Assembly (NCBI RefSeq): GCF_003207895.1
Contig: NZ_NKUB01000004.1
Span: forward strand, 124,001 to 188,000
Source of the DNA: Komagataeibacter swingsii
Lineage (GTDB): Bacteria > Pseudomonadota > Alphaproteobacteria > Acetobacterales > Acetobacteraceae
Length of the DNA stretch: 64,000 nt
Direction: 5' to 3'
The translations under genes were made by a program, and so were the position numbers. Positions 26,503 to 37,415 of this stretch are shown here, piece after piece (the stretch's first letter is position 1; each line of letters begins with the position of its first letter). The notes under the pieces were generated by a model that made no database searches, had not been told where the DNA came from, and saw only the letters and a program-made list of their open reading frames with translations.

Positions 26503-26539
26503 CCGATGCGGTGGCGGCGCGCCGCCACCTGCCTGCGCA

Positions 26540-27640
26540 TTACGGGCGGCCCACCCCCCGCAGGCGGTGCAGGGTGACGATGGCCGCTGTCAGCACGATG
26601 GCCGCACAGGTCTGGTGGACCGTGCCCGCCCATACCGGCACCACCAGCAGCAGCGTGGTCACGCCCAGCGCGTACTGCAGCAGCACCAGCCAGCCCAGCA
26701 CCACCAGCGCGCCGTGGACATCCCGACCCAGTTGCGGCGTGCGCAGCCCCAGCACGATGGTGAAGCCAATGAGCAGCGCCGTGGTGGTGGCCAGCAGGCG
26801 ATGGTCGAACTGGATGGCGGGAATGTTCTGGAACCAGTTCAGCCAGAACGGGTGCAGCCGCGCGTAGCCCGGCGGGATCAGGTGGCCATCCATGAGCGGG
26901 AAGGTATTGTAGGCAAATCCCGCATGCGTGCCCGCGGTAAAGCCGCCCGCGATGACCGTGATGCCCACCAGCAGGCAGATGGCCCAGACCAGGCGATGGA
27001 TGCGTACGGCTTCAGGGGTGGCGGGAATGAAGGCCGGGCGCGGCGTGCGCACGGACAGCGCCGTCCACAGGATGGCGATGTACAGCGCGAAGGCGCAGCA
27101 CAGGTGTAGCACCAGCCGCACCGGGGCGACCGCCGTGCTGTCGGGGTTGAAGCCCGACGCCACCATGAACCACCCGATCGCGCCCTGCAGCCCCCCCAGC
27201 ACGAAAAACAGCACCAGCCGCAGCGCCAGTCCCCGGCCCAGCGCGCCAGTGATGGAAAACCAGACCAGCGGCACCAGCAGGACCAGCCCCATGAGCCGCC
27301 CCCAGAAGCGGTGCGTCCATTCCGCCCAGAAAATCTGCTGGAAGCCCGCAAGCCCGAATCCGTCATGCAGGATCTTGTACTGCGGAATGGTCTTGTACAG
27401 CGCGAACTGGCGCTCCCATTCCGCGTGGCTCAGGGGCGGGATCATGCCGGTAATGGGCCGCCAGTCCATGATGGACAGGCCCGATCCGGTCAGGCGGGTA
27501 TAACCGCCCAGTGCGATCATGCCGACAAGCATGAAGCAGATTGCAAACAGCCACGTCGAGATACGCTGCCGGTTGCGCAGCTCCTGCGCGGACGGGGGCG
27601 TACGGCCCATCAGGGAGCCGGAGGAAGGATATGCGGACAT
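26540..27640 (-). CDS. ctaA: Heme A synthase (COX15/CtaA)
   Basis: Oxidises heme O to heme A for aa3/ba-type terminal oxidases. 366 residues, eight TM helices. N-terminal [44 protein letters not shown] is diagnostic, and heme-ligand His residues occur in [25 protein letters not shown] and TVHQTCA. Heme A in acetic acid bacteria fits the cytochrome ba/a1 ubiquinol oxidase known in this group. ATG 27640 is used; ATG 27610 is possible. It is divergent from the TVP38 gene. Confidence 0.95.
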   Translation of the reverse strand: MSAYPSSGSLMGRTPPSAQELRNRQRISTWLFAICFMLVGMIALGGYTRLTGSGLSIMDWRPITGMIPPLSHAEWERQFALYKTIPQYKILHDGFGLAGFQQIFWAEWTHRFWGRLMGLVLLVPLVWFSITGALGRGLALRLVLFFVLGGLQGAIGWFMVASGFNPDSTAVAPVRLVLHLCCAFALYIAILWTALSVRTPRPAFIPATPEAVRIHRLVWAICLLVGITVIAGGFTAGTHAGFAYNTFPLMDGHLIPPGYARLHPFWLNWFQNIPAIQFDHRLLATTTALLIGFTIVLGLRTPQLGRDVHGALVVLGWLVLLQYALGVTTLLLVVPVWAGTVHQTCAAIVLTAAIVTLHRLRGVGRP

Positions 27641-27727
27641 AACCGGATTTAGACCGCCCTTGCAGTCCGCCGCAAGGCGATGCTAGGCGCGAAGACGCAA
27701 ATCGCTGCCGGAAAACAGGATGCACGC

Positions 27728-28432
27728 ATGACAGTACCGCACGCCGTACGGCCTGCACCCCCCGGCCGGGCCACGTTGCGCGTGCTGGCCCGGCCCATCA
27801 TGCTGCTGGGGGCCTTTGTCGGGCTGGCGGTGGTGATGGGCCGCCTGCCGGCGATGCGGGAGATGCTGGCGGCGGCCCCCGCCGTGCATGCGGGCGGGAA
27901 AGGGGTGGCGATATTCATCCTGGCCGCCAGTGCGTTCTGCGCGTTTGGCCTGCCACGGCAGGCCGTGTGCTTTGCCGCCGGCGCCGCCTATGGAATCGGG
28001 GCGGGATGTGTCCTTGCCACGATCGCGACCCTGGCCGGCTGCCTGTGCGGCTATGGCTGGGGACGGTGGGCGGGACGGCCGCCCATGCCCGCGCGCCTTG
28101 CGGCAACCATGGCGCGGCTGGATGGTTTCGTGCGGCACGAACCGTTTGCGTCCGTCCTGACGCTGCGGCTCATGCCGGTGGGGTCGGCCCTGCTGCTCAA
28201 CCTCGCGTCCGGCATGCTGGGGGTGCGGGTCGTGCCGTTCATGCTGGCCACCATGCTGGGCAGCCTGCCGCAGACCGCCGTGTTCGTGCTGGTGGGATCG
28301 GGTATCCGGCTGGGGGGGGCATGGCGCATCGGGCTGGCGGTCGCGCTGTTCGCCCTGTCCGCGCTGGTGGGGCTATGGCTTATGCGCCGCGTGCGCATGG
28401 GCCGCCCCGACATGGCGCGGGTATCGCGATAG
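27728..28432 (+). CDS. TVP38/TMEM64 family (VTT domain) membrane protein
   Basis: 234 residues from ATG 27728 (AGGA 8 nt upstream). Several membrane helices with the VTT core: FGLPRQAVCFAAGAAYGIGAGCVLATIATLAGCLCGYGWGRW (in pieces), then VLTLRLMPVGSALLLNLASGMLGVRVVPFMLATMLGSLPQTAVFVLVGSG, matching the R..P..P....N...G...v....F...t..G..P pattern. DedA/VTT proteins are implicated in lipid flipping and membrane homeostasis; a specific role is unknown here. Confidence 0.83.
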   Translation: MTVPHAVRPAPPGRATLRVLARPIMLLGAFVGLAVVMGRLPAMREMLAAAPAVHAGGKGVAIFILAASAFCAFGLPRQAVCFAAGAAYGIGAGCVLATIATLAGCLCGYGWGRWAGRPPMPARLAATMARLDGFVRHEPFASVLTLRLMPVGSALLLNLASGMLGVRVVPFMLATMLGSLPQTAVFVLVGSGIRLGGAWRIGLAVALFALSALVGLWLMRRVRMGRPDMARVSR

Positions 28433-28519
28433 CGAATTGCAGTATGGCGTAATTAGATGGTGAAAAAGGGGAACCGGCTGGTCTACTAGTCCCCACAATC
28501 TTTCAACATGGAGTGCCTC

Positions 28520-29812
28520 ATGGGCTCATCCGCAACGGCGGGCCATTCAGCGGACAACCCCGTGCCGGAAACGACAGCCCGCCCGATGGGGTGGATTGCG
28601 ATCCTGCTGGGGTTCCTGACCGCGGTCGGCCCGGTTTCCACCGACATCTACCTCCCGGCTTTTCCTGAACTGGAAACGACGCTGCACGGCCGCGCGGGTT
28701 CGGCGCAGATGACGCTGGCCATATGGTTCGTGGGGCTGGCGATCGGGCAGATCACCATGGGGCCGCTGTCGGACCGTTTCGGCCGGCGCAGGCCCATGCT
28801 GGTTGGCACCCTGATCTATACGCTGGCATCGGTCGGGTGCGCGATGGCGCGGGACATTCCCACGTTTTCGTTCTTCCGGCTGATCGCATCCCTGGGGGCG
28901 TCGGCCAGCCTGATCATTCCCAGCGCCTGCGTGCGCGACATGTCGCATGGCAATGAATCCGCGCGCCTCATGTCGCGGCTGGTGCTGGTGATGGGGGTCG
29001 TGCCCATCCTGGCGCCCACGCTGGGGGGCATGGTGCTGTCGATTGCGTCGTGGCGGTCGATCTTCTGGGCGTCGGCGGTGTACGGGCTGATCTGCATCCT
29101 GCTGATCTGGCGTGTCCTGCCGGAGACGCTGAAACCCCAGAACCGCAGCGAGTTCTCGCCCGTCACCCTGTTCAGCCGCTACATGATGCTGGCGCGTGAT
29201 CGCGGGTTCATCACCCATGCCATGATCGCCGGTTTTTCGTGCTTCATGTCGTTTACCTACCTGTCCGCCGCCCCGTCGGTGTTCCGTGGCCTGTTCGGCC
29301 TGTCGGCGGCGCATTTCGGCATGCTGTTCGGCGTGTTCGCCGTGTGCATGATCGGGGCGTCCCAGCTTAATGGCATGCTGGTGGGGCGTATTGACGCGGC
29401 TCGCATCCTCGGGGTCGCGGTGGTGGTCGCGGTGGCGGGGACCATCGCCATGACCGCCATGGCCACCATCATCGCCTTCGCCATGCAGCATGGCGGCCAT
29501 CCGCCCGTGTGGATGATGGGGTGCCTGATCGTGACCATGATGGTGTCACTGGGCACCACGGGCATCATCGGACCCAATGCCACGGTGGGCGCGCTGGCCG
29601 ACCACCCGCGTTTCGCGGGCAGCGCATCGGCGTTCGTGGGCACGCTGCAATATGTGCTGGGTGCGGTGGCCGGGGCGTTCGTGGGCATGCTGCCGACCAA
29701 CTCCCCCATTCCCATGGCGGGTGTCATGCTGATGGGGGCGGCGATCATGCTGGTCATGGTGCTGCTGCGGCCCGCCCGGCCGCCCGCCAGCGCGGAGGTG
29801 GGGAAGGAATAA
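28520..29812 (+). CDS. Bcr/CflA-type multidrug efflux MFS transporter
   Basis: About 430 residues, 12 TM. The N-terminus ILLGFLTAVGPVSTDIYLPAFPELETTL is the Bcr/CflA hallmark (DMYLPALP-like), followed by IGQITMGPLSDRFGRRRPMLVG (motif A) and IIPSACVRDMSHGNESARLMSRL (compare AVVRD). Such H+-antiporters export bicyclomycin, chloramphenicol and similar compounds; the actual substrate is unknown. ATG 28520 was chosen for a GGAG 6 nt upstream over ATG 28508. Confidence 0.9.
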   Translation: MGSSATAGHSADNPVPETTARPMGWIAILLGFLTAVGPVSTDIYLPAFPELETTLHGRAGSAQMTLAIWFVGLAIGQITMGPLSDRFGRRRPMLVGTLIYTLASVGCAMARDIPTFSFFRLIASLGASASLIIPSACVRDMSHGNESARLMSRLVLVMGVVPILAPTLGGMVLSIASWRSIFWASAVYGLICILLIWRVLPETLKPQNRSEFSPVTLFSRYMMLARDRGFITHAMIAGFSCFMSFTYLSAAPSVFRGLFGLSAAHFGMLFGVFAVCMIGASQLNGMLVGRIDAARILGVAVVVAVAGTIAMTAMATIIAFAMQHGGHPPVWMMGCLIVTMMVSLGTTGIIGPNATVGALADHPRFAGSASAFVGTLQYVLGAVAGAFVGMLPTNSPIPMAGVMLMGAAIMLVMVLLRPARPPASAEVGKE

Positions 29813-29996
29813 AGTCTCCCCCTGCCGCATCCGCCCGCCAGTGCGCGCCAAAGCATGTGTCCCGCACCCGGTTGGGGTTGTCGCCCCGCCGTGTGGCGGC
29901 TACAGCGGGGGGCCGTCCGCAGGGGCGACGCTTTCGTGAACGGGGCAGGGCTGTCCCGGATCTGTATGACCACGCAACGGGGACTGCGCACCGATC

Positions 29997-30527
29997 ATGA
30001 CGACCGCCAAGATCGACCTGAAACAATACATCCGTAACATCCCGGATTTTCCCAAGCCCGGTATCCTGTTCTACGATATCTCGACCCTGATGCGGAACGC
30101 GGATGCGTGGCAGATCGCCATGGGGCGTCTGGCGGCGGCTGTGGCGCCGTGGGCGCCGGACATGCTGGCGGCCATCGAATCGCGCGGCTTCCTGACGGCG
30201 GCCCCGCTGGCCAGCCGCCTTGGCTGCGGGCTGGTCATGCTGCGCAAGCCGGGCAAGCTGCCGGGCGAGACGGTATCCCACAGCTATGACCTGGAATATG
30301 GGTCCGATTCGCTGCATATCCAGGCGGATGCGATCCAGCCGGGACAGCGCGTGGTCGTGATGGATGACCTGCTGGCCACGGGGGGTACGCTGGTGGCGTC
30401 CGTCTCCCTGCTGCGCAAGGTCGGTGCCGATGTGGTGGGGGCCGCCACCATGATCGAGCTGACGGGCCTTGGCGGGCGCGACCGGCTGGATGTGCCGGTC
30501 AGGACCCTCGTCTCCTACGACGAGTAA
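29997..30527 (+). CDS. apt: Adenine phosphoribosyltransferase
   Basis: Salvages adenine to AMP with PRPP. 176 residues. N-terminal [22 protein letters not shown] is typical, as are [19 protein letters not shown] and [10 protein letters not shown]. The PRPP loop [14 protein letters not shown] is complete. Upstream, 29813-29996 is GC-rich and holds no gene I can support; it probably contains the promoter. The FUSC gene follows after 134 bp. Confidence 0.96.
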   Translation: MTTAKIDLKQYIRNIPDFPKPGILFYDISTLMRNADAWQIAMGRLAAAVAPWAPDMLAAIESRGFLTAAPLASRLGCGLVMLRKPGKLPGETVSHSYDLEYGSDSLHIQADAIQPGQRVVVMDDLLATGGTLVASVSLLRKVGADVVGAATMIELTGLGGRDRLDVPVRTLVSYDE

Positions 30528-30661
30528 CCGGCAACGCCGGGCGCGCGGTATGCGGAACGCACTGCCACGCATGCAGCCATCGGGCTGTCCGCCTGTGCGC
30601 CGGGCCGGTATGATGTACAATGTGCACGGATCGTATCTGAACAGGGGGGCTTGACGCCGGG

Positions 30662-32896
30662 ATGAAAGGTCTTGAGCTTTCCCTGATCCGTTTCAGCAAT
30701 CAGGTCCGTGGTTTTTTCAGGCGGCTGTGGCCGCCGGGCATGAGCGTGCGGCAGGATCACCTGCGCTGGCTTTACGCCCCCGGTATCTTTACCTTCGGCT
30801 ACGCGCTGCGGACCACCATTACCTCGCTTATCGCGCTGGGCATCGCGCTGTGGTGGGAACTGGGCAGCCCGCAATGGGCGGCGCTGACGGTCTGGATGGT
30901 GGCGCAGGGCACGCGGGGCAAGAGCGTGGCCAAGGCGCGATGGCACCTGTTTGGCATGGTGGTCGGCACGATCTGTGCCGTGCTGCTGGTGGCGGCCTTT
31001 CCACAGGCGCCGCTCATGTTCATTCTCATGCTGGCGATCGGGATCGGCGCGTTCTGCTTTATCGGGACATTGCTGCCCGGCCCGGCGACCATGACCAATT
31101 ACCGTATCCACGGCATGCGGGCGAGCGGCTTTACCTACGCCATCATCTCGCTCGACGGGATTGACGACCCCGAGCATATCTTCATGACGGCCATGGCGCG
31201 CGCGACCTATATCGTGCTGGGCATCGTGCTGGAAAGCACCGTCTCCTCCCTGTTCCAGTTCAAGCTGGAGGAGCGCGCGCAGGACCGGCTGGCCGCCAAT
31301 TTCCTGACCGCCATCAACGGGGCGGCCCAGACCCTTGCATCCCTGCTGTCGGGGGAGACGCAGGTGCTGAAAAAGGCGCGTGGCGTCTTTTCCAACATTA
31401 CGTCCCTGAGCGACCAGATCGAATTCGCGGAAGTGGAGATGGGGTCCCATCGCGGGCATGAGGGCGACCATGCGCGGGCCGCGCTGGCGCGGGTGGCCAT
31501 GCTGCTGTCGCGCGGGCTGGATCTTGCGGCCCTGATGCAGGGGCCGTGCAGGATGCCCGATGCCGCCTTCACCGCGACTTCAAGCGAGGTGGAAGCCTTC
31601 CTCAAGGACATGGCGTCACAGCTGGAAGCCAGTGAAGACATCCAGCCCGTGCTTGCCCGCCTGGCGGCGCTGCAGGCATCGTGCCGGCAGAGCGTGGCCG
31701 ATTCCCTTGATGAGGAAATGGGCAGCCCCGGCAGCGCCCCCGTGGACCCGCAACTGGTGCGGATGCTCTCGCAGCAGCGCATGCTCAACTACGCGCTGGG
31801 GGAAATACTCGATGAACTGGAACAGGCGCTGATCCAGTTTGACGCCAGCCGCAATCCCCTGCTGCATGACCATTTCCACTACCGGCTCAAGACCTTCCGT
31901 GACTGGCAGCAGGCCTTTACCAACAGCCTGCGGGCGTCGGTCACCATTTTCGGTTCGGGCCTGATCTGGATCACCACGTCGTGGTCGGCGGGGCTGACGT
32001 TCATGATGTTCGTGTCCATCGTGTGCAGCCTGTTCTCGACGCTGGAAAAACCGGCACTGGCCACGCGGGCCTTCCTGGGGGGGGCGATCATCGCCTCGGT
32101 CGTGGCGGGGGTGCTGGTGCTGTGGCGCCTGGCTGAACCCACCACGTATGAAATCATGGCCGTGTGCCTGTTCCTGCCTATGCTGGCGGGGGGGCTGGCC
32201 TTTGCCTATCCCGCACTGGTGCTGGGGGCGGTTTCGTACAACCTGTTCCTGCCCATCCTGCTGGGGCCGGGCAACCAGTCGCGGCTGGATGAGGTGGCGT
32301 TCTTCAATACCGCCATGCCGCTGGTGCTGGGGCTGTGGTACGCCATGTGGTCGTTCAGGCTGGTGCTGCCGTTCGATACGAACGACATGCGCTGGCAGAT
32401 GCGTACCGGCATCCTGCGCGGGCTGCGCTATGTCGCGCGCGCGCGCAACCTGCCAACCACGCTGTATGTGGTCGAGCACAACGTGGACCGCTTCGTGCGC
32501 CTGCTGACCAATGCCGAAAACACGCCGGATACGATTATCGATGCGTACCTGCAGGGCATCCTGTCCGCCATGACGATCGGGCTGAACATCATCCGCCTGC
32601 GTGCGATTCTGGAACGCCACATGCTGCCGCCTGAAGCCCAGCGCGTCGTGGGCGACATGATGGGGCGCATGGCCCAGTTCAGCGGGCGGTACGGGGGGCA
32701 TTACGGCCGCACGGCGCGATCCGCCAAATTCGCCATCGCCCACCTGCAGCAGATAGCGGGACAGGCGGATAATCTGGGTGTGCGGCTGGAAATCGACAGT
32801 GCGTTGACCTGCCTGTACGTGATTTCCTATGAACTGGATCACAACCAGAGGTTCTTTGACGCCTCCAGTCCCTATCTCGACCCGGTCATGGTCTGA
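30662..32896 (+). CDS. FUSC-family (AaeB-like) membrane exporter
   Basis: 744 residues built as two membrane bundles, each followed by a large soluble part. Bundle 1 begins YALRTTITSLIALGIALWWELGSPQWAALTVWMVAQGTRGKS, the FUSC hallmark (P.wa..tv....p..g.s). Bundle 2 begins near SLRASVTIFGSGLIWITTSWSAGLTFMMF. Between them is a long helical region with coiled-coil character. Family members export aromatic carboxylic acids (AaeB) or fusaric acid, usually with a membrane-fusion partner (AaeA/DUF1656). No such partner lies beside it. Followed by repeat copy E and convergent with accC. Confidence 0.86.
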   Translation: MKGLELSLIRFSNQVRGFFRRLWPPGMSVRQDHLRWLYAPGIFTFGYALRTTITSLIALGIALWWELGSPQWAALTVWMVAQGTRGKSVAKARWHLFGMVVGTICAVLLVAAFPQAPLMFILMLAIGIGAFCFIGTLLPGPATMTNYRIHGMRASGFTYAIISLDGIDDPEHIFMTAMARATYIVLGIVLESTVSSLFQFKLEERAQDRLAANFLTAINGAAQTLASLLSGETQVLKKARGVFSNITSLSDQIEFAEVEMGSHRGHEGDHARAALARVAMLLSRGLDLAALMQGPCRMPDAAFTATSSEVEAFLKDMASQLEASEDIQPVLARLAALQASCRQSVADSLDEEMGSPGSAPVDPQLVRMLSQQRMLNYALGEILDELEQALIQFDASRNPLLHDHFHYRLKTFRDWQQAFTNSLRASVTIFGSGLIWITTSWSAGLTFMMFVSIVCSLFSTLEKPALATRAFLGGAIIASVVAGVLVLWRLAEPTTYEIMAVCLFLPMLAGGLAFAYPALVLGAVSYNLFLPILLGPGNQSRLDEVAFFNTAMPLVLGLWYAMWSFRLVLPFDTNDMRWQMRTGILRGLRYVARARNLPTTLYVVEHNVDRFVRLLTNAENTPDTIIDAYLQGILSAMTIGLNIIRLRAILERHMLPPEAQRVVGDMMGRMAQFSGRYGGHYGRTARSAKFAIAHLQQIAGQADNLGVRLEIDSALTCLYVISYELDHNQRFFDASSPYLDPVMV

Positions 32897-32938
32897 CCCC
32901 GACGGGCAGGGCATCATTTCAAGTAATCCATTGATAAA

Positions 32939-33028
32939 GAATAAAAGTTTTTGGGTATCGCCTTTTTTCAAAAAGGCGATGTCTTCTGAAGCTTTTTGAA
33001 AAAAGCTTCACCAAAAACTTCTTTTATT
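32939..33028 (+). repeat. Three-armed intergenic repeat, copy E (with compensatory changes)
   Basis: Closing stem and hairpin 2 as in copy D. Hairpin 1 reads ATCGCC...GGCGAT instead of GCCGCC...GGCGGC, so two base pairs changed on both sides and pairing is kept. It lies between convergent FUSC and accC genes. Confidence 0.92.
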
Positions 33029-33054
33029 CTGTCGCTGTTTTGCAGGCAGTCGTT

Positions 33055-33092
33055 AAAAAAGGGCAGCACCGCAATAGTACCGCCCTTTTTTT
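33055..33092. terminator. Terminator between the FUSC gene and accC
   Basis: AAAAAAGGGC / GCCCTTTTTTT with a long internal loop that contains extra GGT/ACC pairing. T-tracts exist for both strands. It stands beside repeat copy E, so the repeat is not the only terminator candidate here. Confidence 0.7.
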
Positions 33093-33122
33093 CGTGGTCT
33101 CTGCTTTCGCGGATGATCCGGT

Positions 33123-34474
<1,352 letters not shown>

Positions 34475-34475
<1 letters not shown>

Positions 34476-34933
34476 TACTCTATGATGACCAGCGCTTCGC
34501 CGAATTCGACCGGGTCGCCCGACTGCACCAGAACCTTGCTCAGGGTGCCCGCGCGCGGGGCCTTGATCTGGTTGAAGGTCTTCATCGCCTCGATCAGCAG
34601 CAGCGTCTGGCCCGCGCTGACCTGCTGGCCTTCGGTCACGAACGGCGGGGAAGACGGGTCGGGCGCCAGATAGGCGACACCCACCATCGGGCTGGTCACG
34701 GCGCCGGGGTGCTTGGACGGGTCGGCCGCAACGGCGGCAGGGGCCACCGGCGTTACGGGAACGGGCGCCGCCACGGGGGCCGGGGCCGGCACGGCATGGG
34801 CGACCGGTGCCACCGCGCGGACAACACGGATGCGGTTGTCCTTTTCCGCGATCTCGATTTCGGTCAGGCCGGTATCGGTCAGAATTTCAGCCAATGCCCG
34901 AATGGCATCCGCATCCACGAGCAGTCGGCTCAT
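34475..34933 (-). CDS. accB: Acetyl-CoA carboxylase, biotin carboxyl carrier protein
   Basis: Carries biotin between the AccC and AccAD sites. 152 residues. Family N-terminus [27 protein letters not shown], a mobile Ala/Pro/Val-rich linker (about 41-70), then the biotinyl domain from [15 protein letters not shown]-like sequence to the end with Lys118 in [10 protein letters not shown] and the family thumb. The start overlaps the aroQ stop by 4 bp (ATGA). Normal length. Confidence 0.97.
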
Positions 34934-35385
34934 TGATCGTCCTCGTCCAGAATCATGTCTGTCATGGCCTGAAGCGCAAGGGCATACCCCCGTACGCCCA
35001 GCCCGCATATGACGCCAATGGCGGCGCGGGAGACGTAGGAGTGATGACGGAAGGCTTCACGGCGGTGAATGTTGGAAATGTGCACCTCGATCACGGGCAG
35101 ATCAACGGCAAGAAGCGCGTCAAGGATCGCAACCGAGGTGTGGGAGTAGGCCGCCGGGTTGATGATGATGCCGCGTGCGCGGCCCCGGCATTCCTGTATC
35201 CATGAAACGAGTTCCCCCTCCCCATTCGTCTGGCGGAAGTCGATGGCCACATCCAGGCGTTCGGCGGCCTGGACACAGACCTGCTCCACGTCATCAAGCG
35301 TGGCATGGCCATAGACCTCGGGCTGCCTCAGACCGAGCATGTTCAGGTTGGGGCCGTTCAGCACGGCAATGAGAGGGCGCTCCAT
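34930..35385 (-). CDS. aroQ: Type II 3-dehydroquinate dehydratase
   Basis: Third step of the shikimate pathway. 151 residues from ATG 35385, which begins the family sequence RPLIAVLNGPNLNMLGLRQPEVYG containing the catalytic Tyr/Arg loop. FRQTNGEGELVSWIQEC, IINPAAYSHTSVAILDAL and EVHISNIHRREAFRHHSYVS complete the fold, including the catalytic His. Heads the aroQ-accB-accC operon, an arrangement common in alphaproteobacteria and linking aromatic and fatty-acid precursors. Confidence 0.97.
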   Translation of the reverse strand: MERPLIAVLNGPNLNMLGLRQPEVYGHATLDDVEQVCVQAAERLDVAIDFRQTNGEGELVSWIQECRGRARGIIINPAAYSHTSVAILDALLAVDLPVIEVHISNIHRREAFRHHSYVSRAAIGVICGLGVRGYALALQAMTDMILDEDDQ

Positions 35386-35536
35386 GATGCACGCGCCTAG
35401 CACGCCCGCCGTCCGGTTCCAAGCCCGATCATGTCACGCATGCCGTGCGGGCGCCTGCCCGGCCGGCCCCAGGCGGGGGCAGCCGATCGTGACGGTAGTG
35501 ATATGATATCGGTGCATCACATGGTATGGTGGGGGC

Positions 35537-36079
35537 ATGACAGGATATCCCGATCACCCACGCGGTGGCAGGGGGACGGGCCACGATGGCGCGCGGTTTA
35601 CGTTGCCGGTGATTGTGGCGTGCCTCATGCTGGCGGCATCCGGGGGCATGCAGGTGGCATGTGCCACGGCCCGGCACGGCGCGCCCGTGGGGCGGCATGG
35701 GGCGCGCGGCGGCGCGCGGCGGCTGCCTGTCATGACGCATGTCCCCGCGCACTGGCGCCAGCATGGGCTGGCAAGCTGGTATGGCTCGGGCAGGCAACTG
35801 GGCCACGCCACCGCATCGGGGGAAATGTTTGATCCCGGCGCGCTGACGGCCGCCCACCGGCAGTTGCCGTTTGGCACCCGGATTCTGGTGCATTCGCGCC
35901 GGACGGGGCGTTCGGTCGTGGTCAGGGTAAACGACCGGGGGCCATATCATGGCGCCCGAATCATTGACCTGTCGCTTGAGGCCGCGCGCCAGCTTGGCAT
36001 GCTGGGCATGGGCATGACGCAGGTCGACCTGCTGCCCATGCTGGATGATGAGGAAGAAGTCGCAGGCGCGCCGCGCTGA
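35537..36079 (+). CDS. RlpA-like septal-ring lytic transglycosylase / double-psi beta-barrel protein
   Basis: 180 residues. An N-terminal hydrophobic stretch (FTLPVIVACLMLAASGGMQVACA) serves as signal sequence; a Cys follows but the lipobox (QVAC) is imperfect. The DPBB domain is clear: GLASWYGSGRQLGHATASGEMFDPGALTAAHRQLPFGTRILV, then VVRVNDRGPYHGARIIDLSLEAARQLGM, including the catalytic-type Glu and Asp. E. coli RlpA adds a SPOR domain, absent here. Role: cleaving or binding peptidoglycan lacking stem peptides. It converges on the BrkB-like gene with 10 bp between stops. Confidence 0.87.
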   Translation: MTGYPDHPRGGRGTGHDGARFTLPVIVACLMLAASGGMQVACATARHGAPVGRHGARGGARRLPVMTHVPAHWRQHGLASWYGSGRQLGHATASGEMFDPGALTAAHRQLPFGTRILVHSRRTGRSVVVRVNDRGPYHGARIIDLSLEAARQLGMLGMGMTQVDLLPMLDDEEEVAGAPR

Positions 36080-36089
36080 CCTGCCCGCC

Positions 36090-37031
36090 TTACAGGCTCT
36101 GGTGCTTGGTCCAGCCTTCCATGGTCTTTTCGGGCGCGCAGCGCAGTTTCATCTCGATTTCAAGCCCGGCGTTCAGTTCGGCCCCCAGCAGCACGACATA
36201 GGCCGAGACATAGAACCACATCATGATGGCGATGAACGCGCCCAGCGGCCCGTAAGTGGCGCTATAGCCCGCGATATGGCTGACATAATACGAAAATCCC
36301 GCCGATGAGAGCAGCCACAGCAGCGTCGCCCCCACCGATCCGGGCAGGATGCAGCGCCAGTACGTATGGGGCCGGTTGGGACCAAAGCGGTACAGCAGCG
36401 AACATAGCGACAGCACGAACAGCAGCATCAGCAGCGGCCCGCCCATGTGCACCAGCAGTTCGACCGATCCCGGCGGCGGGGCAAGGGACAGGCGCTGCGG
36501 CAGGTAATCAAGCAGGAACGGCAGCGCCACCATCAGCGCAAGTGTCAGGATCCCCCCGCAGATCGAGCAGAACGTAAGCCCCATGCCCATGGCCTGGAAC
36601 CGCACGAAACTGCGTGTTTCGGGCGTGTTGTAGGCAACGTTCATCGCCATGATCAGCGAGCGCGTGGCCGAGGATGCCGACCACGTGGCGATGGTGGTCG
36701 ATATGATCAGGTTGAACGTAAGCGAGGAATGCGATTCGGCCACCAGCAGGTGGATACGGTCCCCGATCATGTCATAGGCGGAAGGCGGCAGCAGGTTGCG
36801 CAGCACCACCAGCTGCGGCTCCACCGTCTGGGGATCGAACAGTAGCCCGTAGAGGGAGATGAGCGTGCTCATGGCGGGGAACAGGGACAGGGTGGCATAG
36901 AACGCACATCCCGCCGCGGCCAGCGTGATCTGGTCGGATACGATGTTGCGGGCGACCTGTTGCGCCACCTTCTTGACCTGCCGCATGGAAAACTGCGGCA
37001 GGTGGTGCGCGGGCGGCGGGATGTCCGTCAT
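36090..37031 (-). CDS. YihY/BrkB-family inner-membrane protein
   Basis: 313 residues from ATG 37031, six membrane helices. Typical features: DQITLAAAGCAFYATLSLFPAMSTLISLYGLL (A..t.A..aYy...slfP), a middle HLLVAESHSSLTF region, and C-terminal YGPLGAFIAIMMWFYVSAYVVLLGAELNAGLE, which is the family end motif. Once misassigned as RNase BN. The true function is unknown, probably transport or envelope related. Confidence 0.86.
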   Translation of the reverse strand: MTDIPPPAHHLPQFSMRQVKKVAQQVARNIVSDQITLAAAGCAFYATLSLFPAMSTLISLYGLLFDPQTVEPQLVVLRNLLPPSAYDMIGDRIHLLVAESHSSLTFNLIISTTIATWSASSATRSLIMAMNVAYNTPETRSFVRFQAMGMGLTFCSICGGILTLALMVALPFLLDYLPQRLSLAPPPGSVELLVHMGGPLLMLLFVLSLCSLLYRFGPNRPHTYWRCILPGSVGATLLWLLSSAGFSYYVSHIAGYSATYGPLGAFIAIMMWFYVSAYVVLLGAELNAGLEIEMKLRCAPEKTMEGWTKHQSL

Positions 37032-37208
37032 GTCGATTTCAGTGGATGAGGTACCAATCAAGGGGAACGTCGTGTCCTGTCTTCTGCCACGTGGGCGGCC
37101 GGGGTCGGCGCCGACCATGTGTATATTGCGCCACGGTCGGATGAGCTTAGATGAAAAACTGTCGGAAGGGATGATTTTTCTATTGCGTCACGGGCGTATT
37201 GTCCTCAT

Positions 37209-37415
37209 ATGCGCTGCTTACGCAACAACGCACGTGCCACTGGCCCTCTGAGGTTACGCAACGACGTCAAGCGTTCTGGCAATCGGGCCGCCACAGGGTG
37301 GGGGTCCTTAATTGGTCGCTGGTCCGTTAGACCGTTTCGCAACATCTGTCCGTTTGTGCAATCCCAGAATTGTATCCATCCGGGCGGCAGTACAGAAGGG
37401 ATTTGGGTGCGATGA
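37209..37415 (+). promoter_or_regulatory. Ornithine decarboxylase leader with possible Arg-rich leader ORF
   Basis: A reading frame of 68 codons (ATG 37209, TGA 37413-37415) overlaps the decarboxylase ATG 37412. It is Arg-rich (MRCLRNNARATGPLRLRNDV...) and contains near-direct repeats TTACGCAACAACG and TTACGCAACGACG. Alphaproteobacterial ornithine decarboxylase genes are known to carry the long speF RNA leader (Rfam family of that name). This 290-bp gap is in the right place, but I cannot confirm the structure by eye. Confidence 0.4.

Noticed and set aside
29813-29996. Possible small gene between the Bcr-like gene and apt
   Set aside because: Only a 60-codon frame overlapping apt in another frame is present, with no ribosome site or recognisable sequence.
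31616-32971. 451-codon minus-strand frame opposite the FUSC gene
   Set aside because: His/Gln/Arg-rich antisense frame with no signal or domain; the plus strand encodes a clear FUSC exporter.
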